A stretch of 64,000 bases of DNA from Treponema socranskii subsp. paredis ATCC 35535 (GCA_000413015.1 KE332516.1:1-64000); one strand, 5' to 3'. Shown: positions 11,305 to 20,290, counted from the stretch's first letter. The notes: a model not told the origin generated them from the letters alone. Translations and numbers: made by a program.

Positions 11305-13325
11305 GCGATGCAAAACCGGTCAGGCAGCTTTCCGCCGAAGTCGCAAGGAAAATTGCGGCGGGCGAAGTCATCGACCGGCCGAACGCGGTTCTGCGAGAAC
11401 TCATGGACAATGCGGTCGATTCGGGCGCCGACAGCATCGCCGTCGAAATCGATTCGGGCGGCATCGAAAAAGTGCGCGTCGTCGACAACGGTTCGGGCAT
11501 GACGAAAAGCGATCTGCAAAACTGCGCGCGGCCGCACGCGACAAGCAAAATCGAAACGGAAACCGACTTGTTGCATCTTTCGACGCTCGGCTTCAGAGGA
11601 GAAGCGCTTTCGTCGATCGCCGCCGTATGCCGTCTTTCGATCATATCGGGCGGCTGGAAAATGCGGGCATCGGTAACCGAAGATCACATCATCGAAAGGG
11701 GTGCATCGACTGCGGGTACGATCGTGCAGGCGGAAGGTCTTTTTGAAAACTTTCCCGCGCGGAGAAGATTTTTAAAACGCCCGGCAGCCGAAGCGCTCAT
11801 GTGCAAAAACACGTTTATCGAAAAGACGCTTGCGAGGCCGGATATAGCCTTTTCGTTTACCGCGGACGGCGAGCGGCGCATAACGCTCGAAGCGGGCACG
11901 AGTTTAAAAAAGCGATTCGTAGAAGCGGCGCTCCCTTCCGAAAACGCTTCTCTCTTTTACGAAATCTCAGGCTCTTCGGGCGGAGAAAATCCCGACTGGA
12001 GTTTTACCTGCGTCATCGGAGAACCGGGCGTATTGCGCACAAATAAAAAAGACATATACATCTTTGTAAACGGCAGAAAGATTACCGAGTATTCGCTCGT
12101 ACAGGCGATCGAGTACGGCGGTCAGGGTTATTTTCCGAACGGCACTTATCCCGCTGCCGCCCTCTTCGTCACGATGAAAAGCGATCTCGTCGACTTCAAT
12201 ATTCACCCGGCAAAAAAAGAAGCGCGCTTCCGCGATATCGCAAGCCTGCATCACGGCGTAAGCGGATCTTTGCGGAACTTTTTTCATCAATACACCCTGC
12301 GCGAAATGAAAAACGACCGCGTCGATACAATTAACAATTTTCAATCTTTCGATTTCGATACGGAAAACGCAGCCGCCGAAAGCACGGGCGGCAAAGAAAG
12401 CGGAAACTTGTACACTCTTCGAAAAAACGATGAGCTCGGTGTGCATACGAGCGCCGGCAGCAAGGGTGCTTTCGATACGGCCGGCGGAAAAGGCATATCG
12501 TACGGAAAAAACAAAGACTCGATCCGGCAGGCGAAAGATTTTTCGCGTATCGTCATGCACCGCGGCGGAGGCGACTTTACCAATCCCTACGCCCGCGAAT
12601 ATAAAACCGATGCATACAAAGCGCGCTATTCGATAAACCATGAAGCGCAGGACGTACCGCTCGAACTTGCAAAAAAAGCGCTTTCGTTCGGCGAAACGGG
12701 GAATGATTCGGCAGGCGACGCGGCAGATAAAACAAAACTGTACGACGCCGAAAACGCAGCCGAAAAAATCAAAACGATAAACGGAAACTTTCACTTTCTC
12801 GGAAGCGCGCTCGGTACTTTTTTGGTCGCGGAAAAAGGCGATACGCTGTATATCATCGATCAGCACGCGGCTCACGAACGGCTCCTCTACGACGCCATTA
12901 TGCAAAATCAGGGAAAAAGCCAAAAACTTCTCGTGCCCTATGAAATCGTCACACAAAACGCCGCGGACGATATTTATTTGACGCGCATACGGGATGAAAT
13001 GAAAAAAGCGGGCATTGCGGCACAAAACAAAGGAAACGGCGTGTGGGAGATAAGATCGGTACCGGAGCGCTGGAAAGGAAGCGAAAACGATCTGTACCGC
13101 GCCCTCCTCGAAAAGAGAGTCGCTCCGGAAGACGTCATTTCACAGATAGCCGCAATGACCGCGTGCAAAGCGGCGGTCAAAGACGGCTATGTGCTTGACG
13201 ATGCGACCGCTTCGGATTTGGCGGAAAAGGCGCTCGCCCTCCCCGACCCGCACTGTCCGCACGGAAGACCCGTTTGGACGGCGGTAACGAGGGCGGAGCT
13301 TTTCGCCCTCGTAAAGCGCACCTAA
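11301..13325 (+). CDS. mutL: DNA mismatch repair protein MutL
   Basis: 674 aa. The N-terminal GHKL ATPase motifs are present: AAGEVIDRPNAVLRELMDNA, VDNGSGM, ATSKI and LGFRGEALSSI. After a variable linker (about residues 340-500), the C-terminal domain carries DQHAAHERLLYD (near 518), ACKAAVKDG (near 621) and CPHGRPVW (near 653). These are the metal-binding motifs of endonuclease-type MutL. In the first motif the final acidic residue is Asp rather than the usual Glu. It should nick the error-containing strand after MutS recognition. It starts within the end of xseB. Confidence 0.96.
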   Translation: MSDAKPVRQLSAEVARKIAAGEVIDRPNAVLRELMDNAVDSGADSIAVEIDSGGIEKVRVVDNGSGMTKSDLQNCARPHATSKIETETDLLHLSTLGFRGEALSSIAAVCRLSIISGGWKMRASVTEDHIIERGASTAGTIVQAEGLFENFPARRRFLKRPAAEALMCKNTFIEKTLARPDIAFSFTADGERRITLEAGTSLKKRFVEAALPSENASLFYEISGSSGGENPDWSFTCVIGEPGVLRTNKKDIYIFVNGRKITEYSLVQAIEYGGQGYFPNGTYPAAALFVTMKSDLVDFNIHPAKKEARFRDIASLHHGVSGSLRNFFHQYTLREMKNDRVDTINNFQSFDFDTENAAAESTGGKESGNLYTLRKNDELGVHTSAGSKGAFDTAGGKGISYGKNKDSIRQAKDFSRIVMHRGGGDFTNPYAREYKTDAYKARYSINHEAQDVPLELAKKALSFGETGNDSAGDAADKTKLYDAENAAEKIKTINGNFHFLGSALGTFLVAEKGDTLYIIDQHAAHERLLYDAIMQNQGKSQKLLVPYEIVTQNAADDIYLTRIRDEMKKAGIAAQNKGNGVWEIRSVPERWKGSENDLYRALLEKRVAPEDVISQIAAMTACKAAVKDGYVLDDATASDLAEKALALPDPHCPHGRPVWTAVTRAELFALVKRT

Positions 13326-13480
13326 GGAAACACTGATTAATTCGAATGCGAATTAATCAGTGTTAACATTGAAATTCCTTGTTTCGTAATAAGTCTATAT
13401 ATTATGGGTAATCAAAGACTTATGAGAAACAAAAAGGAAGTGCTGATTAAATGCGCACCTCGCTTTAATCAGCACCTCCC
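13324..13480. repeat. MITE-like palindromic block between convergent genes
   Basis: Three stem-loops fill the space between the ends of mutL and the TPR gene. The first has perfect 16-bp arms (13329-13344 and 13349-13364). The second has GTTTC-N3-ATAAGTCT pairing with AGACTTAT-N2-GAAAC (about 13381-13429). The third has 12-bp arms, GTGCTGATTAAA and TTTAATCAGCAC (13440-13451 and 13464-13475). The two outer hairpins share the core AGGAA-RYRCTGATTAA, so the block has imperfect terminal repeats. It could terminate transcription from both sides; none of the hairpins has a clear T-run. Confidence 0.55.
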
Positions 13481-13494
13481 TAAATGCCCGTTTG

Positions 13495-15561
13495 TTATTT
13501 TGCCTGAATACCGCCGCTTCGAAGCGCCGACAAAAGTTCCGTCACTTCCGTCCGGCGGTGATTAGGACGCTTGGTCTGCACTTCGCTCAAATAGCGTTCC
13601 GCGCCCGCAGTATCTCCCGTCGACATGCATACTTTTCCAAGCTCCACATAGGCATCCCAATTCGTTCCGTCGCGCTTGATCAGCTCGGTATACGTTGTTT
13701 TCGCGTTGTCGAACTGACCGTCGCTTGCGTAAGTTTGTGCGAGATTCGAGCGTACCGTATTGTTTGACGGATCGAGGCGCAGCGCATTTTGATAAAATTT
13801 AATCGCATTTTTATAATCTTTTTTTGCGAGGTATGCGCTTCCGAGATTATTGTTCGCTTCGAAACTTTTATTGTCCGCATCGTAGGCCTGCTTGAAAAGC
13901 CGAAGAGCCGTGTCGACATCGGGCGGATTCATTTCGAGATACATCTTTCCGAGGTTGATTTTCGATTTTTCATGATTCGGATTCAAGCGCAGCGCTTCAA
14001 GATAGAGCGGAATCGCTTCTTCGAATTTACCCGAGTCCTGCAGCATAAGCGCATAATTGTATACTACGTTCGCTTGAGCGGTATTGCCGAGCGACGCCTT
14101 TGAAGCGTACGCGCGCTTCGCATAAGCGACAGCTTCGGCATCTTTACGCTCCGCATACAGCGTCGCCGAAAGATTGTAATACGTCGTCGGGTCTTCTTCC
14201 GTCGGACTCAAAAGCGCGAGCGCGCGGCGATAGCAGTTTTCGGATGCGGCGTAATTTTCCATCGCGTAGTATTCGGAACCGAGTTCGCGCAGCGCGTTGC
14301 CGTTCACATCGTTAATGCGGAGAACGGCATTATAGGCTTTGACGGCACCGTTTTGATCGCCTTGTTTTGAAAGAAGGCGCGCTTCTTCAAGGTAGGCTTT
14401 TTCGTAATTCGCATCGGTGGTCCGCGCGCGGCGGAATGACGACAGCGCTTCGGATTCGTTTCCTGTCCTCAAATTTGCAAGACCGAGATTGTATTGAGCC
14501 GGTGCAAAGCGTCCGTCCAAATCGACGCTTCTCTGAAACGACGAACGCGCGTCGCTGTAGCGGCGCGAAAGATACTGCACCCGTCCGAGATTATAGTGAT
14601 AAAGAGCATTCGATTGATCGTTCTGCACCGCTTTGGAAAGTTCGTCGAGCGCTTTCGGATAATTTTTTGCATCCATCGCTGTCATGCCCAGTACGTAGTG
14701 AGCTGCGGCATCGTTCGGCGTTTTTCGGATCGCTTCTTCGGCATAACTTACGGCCGCATCGCGGAGTTTTTTCCTATCGGCATCCGATGCCGCGTTTTGC
14801 GAAGCTTCGTAAAGGGCGGCCGCCATTTCGGAATTTTTGCTGCCTGAAAAAAGAGGCTCCCCTGCGGAAATCGGCAGCATCTTTTGCGCTTTGCCGAAAT
14901 GATTGAGAGCAGAGTCGATTTTATTTGCCGTCAAATCGGATTTGCCCTGTGCGATTTCGCCGTTTACGCCGTCGATTTCTCTTTGAATCGCGCGGTTTTT
15001 ACGCGCAAGTTCTTCTTCGGCTGCTTTGCGCGCGGCCGCTTCTCTTTGCTTTTGCGCTGCAAGCGCTTGAGCGGCTTTTTCGGCTTCGGCTTTCCGTTCG
15101 CGCGCCGCCGCAGCAGCCGCCGCTTTTTCCGCGGCGATTTCCGCTTCCCGTGCGCGCCGGGCGGCTTCTTCAGCTTCTCGCAGCTTTTGCTGCGCCGCAT
15201 TTTTGTCGGCCGAAGTCTCCGCCGATGCGGTGCGTTCTCCCGGACGCTGCGCGGAACCGGAAGCCGTATTCTGTGAAAGCGGAGAATTCTGTCCGCGCGC
15301 AATCAATTCTTCAAGTTCTTTTTGCGTCCGCTGGGCTTCCGCCGTACTTCGTGCAAGCTCGTCCTGCATGGCCCCGTCACCGGACTTTGCACTCTTCAAC
15401 GCATGCAGTTCGTCGAGCAGCCGCCGAGCTTCGGCATCACCGGGATTTTTTTTGAGCAGCTTTTCGAGCAGATCCAGTGCGCGATCGTATTCGCCCGTGT
15501 CCATGTAGAGCTGAACGGAAGAGAGCGTATCGCCCCGTGCGCTCGCGCTCGACCCCGGCAA
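13495..15561 (-). CDS. TPR protein, possibly the C-terminal part of a split membrane-anchored protein
   Basis: 688 aa from a TTG at 15561 without a Shine-Dalgarno. A first TPR-like pair (TGEYDRALDLLEKLL) is followed by an Ala/Glu/Lys-rich coiled coil (about 90-200). About a dozen TPR units then run to the end (YNLGRVQYLSRRYSDA, YNLGLANLRTGNESEA and similar). TPR arrays scaffold protein complexes. No signal peptide is encoded. The upstream gene ends in a membrane helix 12 bp away at a run of nine T. One extra T would join the two frames into a single membrane-anchored TPR protein, so this may not be an independent gene. Confidence 0.8.
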   Translation of the reverse strand: MPGSSASARGDTLSSVQLYMDTGEYDRALDLLEKLLKKNPGDAEARRLLDELHALKSAKSGDGAMQDELARSTAEAQRTQKELEELIARGQNSPLSQNTASGSAQRPGERTASAETSADKNAAQQKLREAEEAARRAREAEIAAEKAAAAAAARERKAEAEKAAQALAAQKQREAAARKAAEEELARKNRAIQREIDGVNGEIAQGKSDLTANKIDSALNHFGKAQKMLPISAGEPLFSGSKNSEMAAALYEASQNAASDADRKKLRDAAVSYAEEAIRKTPNDAAAHYVLGMTAMDAKNYPKALDELSKAVQNDQSNALYHYNLGRVQYLSRRYSDARSSFQRSVDLDGRFAPAQYNLGLANLRTGNESEALSSFRRARTTDANYEKAYLEEARLLSKQGDQNGAVKAYNAVLRINDVNGNALRELGSEYYAMENYAASENCYRRALALLSPTEEDPTTYYNLSATLYAERKDAEAVAYAKRAYASKASLGNTAQANVVYNYALMLQDSGKFEEAIPLYLEALRLNPNHEKSKINLGKMYLEMNPPDVDTALRLFKQAYDADNKSFEANNNLGSAYLAKKDYKNAIKFYQNALRLDPSNNTVRSNLAQTYASDGQFDNAKTTYTELIKRDGTNWDAYVELGKVCMSTGDTAGAERYLSEVQTKRPNHRRTEVTELLSALRSGGIQAK

Positions 15562-15572
15562 ACCGGATTTAT

Positions 15573-16268
15573 TTAAAAAAAAACCGCGATAAGGGCGATG
15601 ATGACTGCCGCGCAGATAATTGCGATAACGATTTTTTTATTCAATTTTTTTTCGGATTCGCTTTCTGAAACGGCTCGGCTTACCGGCTTGCTTACTCCGG
15701 AAAAATCCGTAAACGATATTTTTTCGGAAGCCGGCTTTTGTTCGTCCGTATGAGACGAAGCCGTGCTCACGTCCGCAAAGAGAGGCTTTGAAACGGGAGC
15801 CTTTGCCGCATCGACGCTTTCGGTTATTTTTGCGGAAATCGTTTTTTCACTTACGAGAGATTTTTCCGCTGCAGTTTTTTTTGCGGCGGATTTCGAACGC
15901 ACGCTTTCGCCGCCCGTCTTTACACTCTGCGTTTTTGCGGTTGTTTTTACCGCAGTTTTACCGGAAGCCTTTACGGCGGTTTTTTTAACAGCCGGTTTCG
16001 GCGCGGTCTTTACAGACGTTTTCGTATCGGCCTTTTTTACGCCCGCTTTTGCCGCCGTTTTCACATCGGCTTTTTTCACAGCCGTTTTTACCGAAGTCTT
16101 TACGCTTGTCTTTTTCGCAGCCGCTTTTTCCGCGGTTTTCGCAACGGCTTTTTTTGCAGCCGGTTTTTCGGCCGTTTTTTTGGCAGCGGACTTTGCCGTT
16201 TTTTCCGCCGGCGCTTTTTTCGCCGTTTTAGCGCTTGCCGTTTTTTCAGTGGTCTTTGTCTTAGCCAT
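15573..16268 (-). CDS. Lys/Ala-rich repeat protein with C-terminal membrane helix
   Basis: 231 aa. Residues 1-130 are degenerate repeats of K-T-A-x-K-K (for example VKTAVKKADVKTAAKAGVKK), similar in composition to histone-H1-like tails. A Ser/Glu-rich part follows, and the last 20 residues form a membrane helix (IVIAIICAAVIIALIAVFF) preceded by KKLNKK. The start is supported by AAGGAAAGGG. Reading stops in TAA directly at the T9 tract (15575-15583). With a -1 shift the frame continues as LNKSGLPGSS into the TPR gene. The basic tail would lie in the cytoplasm and could bind nucleic acid or acidic partners (inference). Confidence 0.75.
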   Translation of the reverse strand: MAKTKTTEKTASAKTAKKAPAEKTAKSAAKKTAEKPAAKKAVAKTAEKAAAKKTSVKTSVKTAVKKADVKTAAKAGVKKADTKTSVKTAPKPAVKKTAVKASGKTAVKTTAKTQSVKTGGESVRSKSAAKKTAAEKSLVSEKTISAKITESVDAAKAPVSKPLFADVSTASSHTDEQKPASEKISFTDFSGVSKPVSRAVSESESEKKLNKKIVIAIICAAVIIALIAVFF

Positions 16269-16310
16269 ATCCCTTTCCTTTGCTGAAAATATACCGCACC
16301 CGCAACAATA

Positions 16311-17081
16311 TTAATCGAGTTCCGGTTCCGATTCATAGCCGAGCGTATCTTCCGCTCCGCCCGACATATTTTCCGTATTTGTCGCTCGAAGCGAATTCGC
16401 CACGTCTTCGAGCAGTTTCTTTTTGCGCGCTTCTTCGGCCGCTTTCGCTTCGGCTTCGCGCCTGGCCTTATCGGCGGCAATCCTCTCCTGCTCCGCACGC
16501 ATACGCGCTTCCTCAGCTTTTCTCGCCTGCTCGAGAGCCGCGGCAGCTCTCGCTTCTTCTTCTTTTCTGGCAAGTTCGGCTCGGAGCAGCGCAATGACGC
16601 GCTCTATTTCCGTACGCTGCGGATCGCCGGGCACTCGAACGATATAAGTTTCATAATCGCCGAGCGCGTCCTGAAGACGCATCTGGTTGAGTCTCGCGTT
16701 CGCACGGTTCAAAAGCGCTTTTGTAAAATCGGGAGATGCTGCAAGAGCGAGAGAATAACACTCGTCGGCTTTCGCATAATTTCCCGCGGCAAAAGCGGAA
16801 TTTCCGGCATTGTATGCGAGCACTTTTTTGTCGGTACCCGGTACGGAAAGCCCCTTTTCAAATACCGCGACGGATTTATCGTACTGCCCCGTTTGATAAT
16901 ACGAAAGTCCGAGATAATTATATGCCGCGCTCGAAAGCGTTCCCGACGAAAGCTCCCGTTCAAACAGCGGAATGGCGGCCGCAGGATTATTCGATTTAAA
17001 AAGGCGCTCGCCTTCGCTTTCGGCAAAAAGCGATACCGCGAAAAACAATAAAAAAAATACAGCGCCGTTCGTCCGCTTCAC
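16311..17081 (-). CDS. Secreted TPR protein with C-terminal coiled coil
   Basis: 256 aa from GTG 17081, preceded by GGAG at 7 bp; this start gives a good signal peptide (VKRTNGAVFFLLFFAVSLFAE). Three to four TPR units follow (AAYNYLGLSYYQTGQYDKSV, NAGNSAFAAGNYAKADECY), then a long charged Ala/Glu/Arg coiled coil and an acidic C-terminus. It is predicted periplasmic. The layout resembles the TPR proteins of spirochaetal Bat clusters, but no Bat genes are nearby. It is divergent from the next TPR gene across a 26-bp palindrome. Confidence 0.8.
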   Translation of the reverse strand: MKRTNGAVFFLLFFAVSLFAESEGERLFKSNNPAAAIPLFERELSSGTLSSAAYNYLGLSYYQTGQYDKSVAVFEKGLSVPGTDKKVLAYNAGNSAFAAGNYAKADECYSLALAASPDFTKALLNRANARLNQMRLQDALGDYETYIVRVPGDPQRTEIERVIALLRAELARKEEEARAAAALEQARKAEEARMRAEQERIAADKARREAEAKAAEEARKKKLLEDVANSLRATNTENMSGGAEDTLGYESEPELD

Positions 17082-17109
17082 TCCACCGCTCCCATATCCG
17101 ATATGCAAT

Positions 17110-17135
17110 CGATAATCATATCGATATAATTATCG
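17110..17135. promoter_or_regulatory. 26-bp near-perfect palindrome between divergent TPR genes
   Basis: CGATAAT (17110-17116) and ATTATCG (17129-17135) flank a perfect inner ATATCGATAT (17118-17127). Only one symmetric pair (17117/17128) mismatches. It lies between the two divergent gene starts and is a likely regulator-binding site. Confidence 0.5.
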
Positions 17136-17140
17136 GACAT

Positions 17141-17169
17141 TTGACAGAGTTTAATAAATCTACTACTCT
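17141..17169 (+). promoter_or_regulatory. Promoter for the TPR/Mrr-like gene
   Basis: TTGACA (17141-17146), 17-bp spacer, TACTCT (17164-17169). The GTG start follows at 17236 behind an AGGAGG site. Confidence 0.5.
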
Positions 17170-17235
17170 AGTATACAGTAAAACGGAGTTTTGCAAAAGC
17201 CCGTTTTACCCGATTTTAAAGAGGAGGATTTTACA

Positions 17236-18600
17236 GTGGAACCGATTCAAATTGCGGTCATTGCGGCTCTCGCAGCGTTTATCGCCGGACTGCTGATTTT
17301 TATCGTAAAATCCCTGCTCGCACCCAAGCGCGCCGAAAATATCCTCAAGCTCATAAAACAAAAAAAACTTTCCGCAGCTGAAAAATCGGCAAAACGGATA
17401 CTCGCAAAAGATCCGAAAAATTATCTCGTACACTATTATCTCGGTAAAGTCTATGTTGCGGAAAACAGAGCGGAACTTGCGCTCATGGAATACAAAACCG
17501 TAAATGAAAATGCCGTCTTCGGAGACGACATCGCCGAAGTTCCGTTTCGAAAAGATATCGCGTCTTTGTATTTGAAATTCAATCAGGAAGAAAACGCACT
17601 GCGCGAATTTCTTTTACTCACAAAGATCGATCCGAAAAACGCCGACGCCTATTATAACGCGGGGAAAATTTACGAAAAACAAAACCGCACCGACGCGGCG
17701 CTTTCGATGTTTCGCAAAACCGCCGCGCTCGATAAACGCCATGCCGAAGCACACGCATCTCTCGCCCTCCTCCTCGCAAACGAAAAACAATTTGCCGAAG
17801 CGAAAAAAGAAATCGATCTCGCCCTTTCACTGAACCCCGAAGCCTACGGAAATTATTATTATCTCGGGAAAATATTAAAAGAAAATAAAAATTATGCAGA
17901 TGCCGTCAAAGCTTTTGAAAAAGCGCAGCGCAGTTCGGAATACCGTGAACGCTCGCTCATCGAACGCGGAGTGTGCCTCATGCTCGCAGGCAGACCCGAC
18001 AGCGCGCTCATCGATTTCGCCCGCGCGATCGAACAGGATAAAGCGGGCGTCAAACAGGAAACGCTCCACGCGCGCTATTGCATGGCCTCGTGCTTTGAAA
18101 CGATGCGCCGAATCGACAAAGCTATAGAGCAGTGGGAAATCATCTGCAAAAAAAACCATGCATTCCGTGATGTCACTGCAAAGCTCGAAAAATATAAAGA
18201 CGTGCGGACAAACGATGCTCTCAAAGATTATCTTACGTGCCCGTCCGGCGACTTTACCGCGCTGTGTGAAAAGATCGCGCAAAACGCGCTGTCCTTTACC
18301 GTCCGCCGTTCGGATGCGGTAAAATGGGGCTGCCAAATCGTCGCATCCGATCGCGGCGGGGATTGGATGAATGGCAGAAAGCAATCGTACTTGCTGCGTT
18401 TTTACCGCACCTCCGAAGCGCTCGAAGATTCCGTTGTGAGGCAGGCGCTCGACGATCTTAAAGGAGCAAACTGTTCGCGCGCATATATTTTTTCGAGTGC
18501 GGATTTTTCGCGAAGCGCACGCGCGTTTTCGGAAAACAGACAGGTCGAACTCATCGGCAAAGAACAGCTTGAACAGGTACTTAAAAAATCGGGTATATAA
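17236..18600 (+). CDS. Membrane-anchored TPR protein with degenerate Mrr-like C-terminus
   Basis: 454 aa from GTG 17236, chosen for the GAGGAGG eight bases upstream rather than an upstream TTG. An N-terminal membrane helix (IAVIAALAAFIAGLLIFIV) is followed by about seven TPR units (for example ADAYYNAGKIYEKQNRTDAA). The last 110 residues resemble the restriction-endonuclease-like Mrr fold (SYLLRFYRTSEALEDSVVRQ, then ALDDLKG and AYIFSSADFSRSARAFSENR). The acidic and Q-x-K residues expected at the active site are not visible, so this is probably a binding fold. It starts an operon with the metallophosphoesterase and ParB-like genes (1-bp and 4-bp overlaps). Confidence 0.8.
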   Translation: MEPIQIAVIAALAAFIAGLLIFIVKSLLAPKRAENILKLIKQKKLSAAEKSAKRILAKDPKNYLVHYYLGKVYVAENRAELALMEYKTVNENAVFGDDIAEVPFRKDIASLYLKFNQEENALREFLLLTKIDPKNADAYYNAGKIYEKQNRTDAALSMFRKTAALDKRHAEAHASLALLLANEKQFAEAKKEIDLALSLNPEAYGNYYYLGKILKENKNYADAVKAFEKAQRSSEYRERSLIERGVCLMLAGRPDSALIDFARAIEQDKAGVKQETLHARYCMASCFETMRRIDKAIEQWEIICKKNHAFRDVTAKLEKYKDVRTNDALKDYLTCPSGDFTALCEKIAQNALSFTVRRSDAVKWGCQIVASDRGGDWMNGRKQSYLLRFYRTSEALEDSVVRQALDDLKGANCSRAYIFSSADFSRSARAFSENRQVELIGKEQLEQVLKKSGI

Positions 18601-19307
18601 TGAAAATACTTTGCGTTTCGGATATGATCGATCCTCTCATCTACAATCAAAACGCCTCTTCTCTGTTTGCCGACGTAGATATGATTTTATGTGCCGGCGA
18701 TCTTCCGATGGACTACGTGGATTTTATCGTTTCGATTTTTAATAAGCCGACGTTTTTTATTTTCGGCAATCACAATTTAAACGAATTTCATTATTACCAT
18801 TCGGGTGTGCCGGCACCGTCGGAAAAAAGGGGAGATGCGCACGGACACGGAGCGGCATACTGCGGTTTCCGCGTTATCCGCGATAAAGCGCTTTCGTTTA
18901 CCGATCCCGTAACGGGAAAAACGACGCCGCTCCTTATCGCCGGAGTTTCAGGGTCGCGAAAATACAACAACGGTCTCAACCAGTACAGCGAAGGAGAAAT
19001 GAAGCGCCGGCTCATCGCAATGATCCCTTCGCTCATATGGAACAAACTTCGCTACGGCAGATACCTCGATATCTTTTTGACGCACGCCTCTCCGAGAGGT
19101 ATCCACGACAAAGAAGATCCGTGCCATATCGGTTTCGAATGCTTTAACTGGTTTATAAAAAAATTTTCACCGGCCTACCTCGTGCACGGACACATTCATC
19201 TCTACGACATACGTACGAAGCGCGTTACTGAAACCGGCACGACGACGGTCGTAAACGCATACGCGCACTGGCTTATCGACTTTCCGAAAACCGGAGCGGC
19301 ACAATGA
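18600..19307 (+). CDS. Metallophosphoesterase
   Basis: 235 aa. The calcineurin-like motifs appear in order: VSDMIDP (variant of D-x-H), CAGDLP (GD), FGNHN (GNH), LTHASPRG and VHGHIHLYD. The His of the first D-x-H motif is replaced (SDMID), so the metal site may be modified. It is probably a cytosolic phosphodiesterase or phosphatase of unknown substrate. Its ATG overlaps the preceding stop (TAATG), and its stop overlaps the next gene, so translation is coupled. Confidence 0.85.
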   Translation: MKILCVSDMIDPLIYNQNASSLFADVDMILCAGDLPMDYVDFIVSIFNKPTFFIFGNHNLNEFHYYHSGVPAPSEKRGDAHGHGAAYCGFRVIRDKALSFTDPVTGKTTPLLIAGVSGSRKYNNGLNQYSEGEMKRRLIAMIPSLIWNKLRYGRYLDIFLTHASPRGIHDKEDPCHIGFECFNWFIKKFSPAYLVHGHIHLYDIRTKRVTETGTTTVVNAYAHWLIDFPKTGAAQ

Positions 19308-20230
19308 AAGCAAACATATTTGCCCTGCAGACGGAAGAAGATTTCAACAGAGCCCGCAGCAAAGCGCTTTTCAACGAAATACAGCATTTTTTAAATCCCG
19401 AAGAAGCATCTCTCATTTCGTTTTCCGAAATAAAATCGATTTTAAAACCGAAGGATGAAATCTATATCGGTTTAAAGACGATTCCGATCGACAAGATCGT
19501 CGGAAGCGAAGGCCGCTACAAAGATTTCGACAATCGTTTTTTTCCGAAAAGTGGATTTTTGCGCGAACGATGGAAACACGTCGATGAAGCGCAATATGAA
19601 TCGATCATCCTTCCACCGATAAAAGTATACGAACTCGGAGGTCTCTATTTTGTGCGCGACGGCAATCATCGGGTTTCGGTCGCAAAAGCGCGCGGTATAG
19701 AATTCATCGATGCGGAAATCGTTTCACTGCAAAGCGAAATAAAACTGAAGCCCGCCTATACGCTCAAATCGATGATAAAAGAAATCATCGCGTATGAAAA
19801 GCGCGTCTTTTATACCGAAACGAATTTCGGAGACATCACCGATTTTTGGACGCTCGATTTTACATCGACCGGACAGTACGATATCATCTACAATCACATC
19901 CTGACACATAAAGCGTACGTCGAAAAAAAAGAAAATACGGATATGGCGATTACCGACGCGATCACTTCGTGGTTTAACGAAGTCTATCTTCCGATCATCA
20001 AAACGATAGACGACGGACACGTCATGCGTTATTTCAGAGCGCATACGAAAAGCGATCTGTATGTATGGATTATGCTGTACTGGGAAGAGCTTCGAAAAAA
20101 ATTCGGAGAAGACGTGGAACTCAACGATGCGGTGCGCTCCTTTACGCGCAGTAAAGGCATAAATTTCGTCTCCCGCATAAAAAACGGAATCGGGCGCATC
20201 ATGTTTAAAAGGAAAATAAAATCTCCTTGA
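19304..20230 (+). CDS. ParB/Srx-like domain protein
   Basis: 308 aa, ATGA overlap with the metallophosphoesterase gene. Residues 45-140 resemble a ParB/sulfiredoxin-like domain: a positioned IPIDKIVGSEGRYKDFD, then ILPPIKVYELGGLYFVRDGN followed by HRVSVAKARG, the typical G-x-HR-x-x-A-x-x-x-x-G motif. The C-terminal half is helical with no recognised domain. The family is often annotated as a transcriptional regulator, but no helix-turn-helix is obvious; an enzymatic role of the HR motif is possible. Confidence 0.75.
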   Translation: MKANIFALQTEEDFNRARSKALFNEIQHFLNPEEASLISFSEIKSILKPKDEIYIGLKTIPIDKIVGSEGRYKDFDNRFFPKSGFLRERWKHVDEAQYESIILPPIKVYELGGLYFVRDGNHRVSVAKARGIEFIDAEIVSLQSEIKLKPAYTLKSMIKEIIAYEKRVFYTETNFGDITDFWTLDFTSTGQYDIIYNHILTHKAYVEKKENTDMAITDAITSWFNEVYLPIIKTIDDGHVMRYFRAHTKSDLYVWIMLYWEELRKKFGEDVELNDAVRSFTRSKGINFVSRIKNGIGRIMFKRKIKSP

Positions 20231-20290
20231 CCTCTTAGAGCTTCGATGATAAAATAGTAAAATAATCGTAATTTTACGTGGAGTTAAAAA

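Noticed and set aside
10102-13025. Long frames antisense to xseA and mutL
   Set aside because: Composition is Arg/Phe/Cys-rich as expected for shadows of strongly biased coding sequence; the sense frames are clear family members.
15763-16314. 183-codon frame antisense to the Lys/Ala repeat gene, looking like a Phe/Ala membrane protein
   Set aside because: It is the reverse complement of AAR-GCN repeats; the sense frame has a good ribosome site and a sensible C-terminal anchor.
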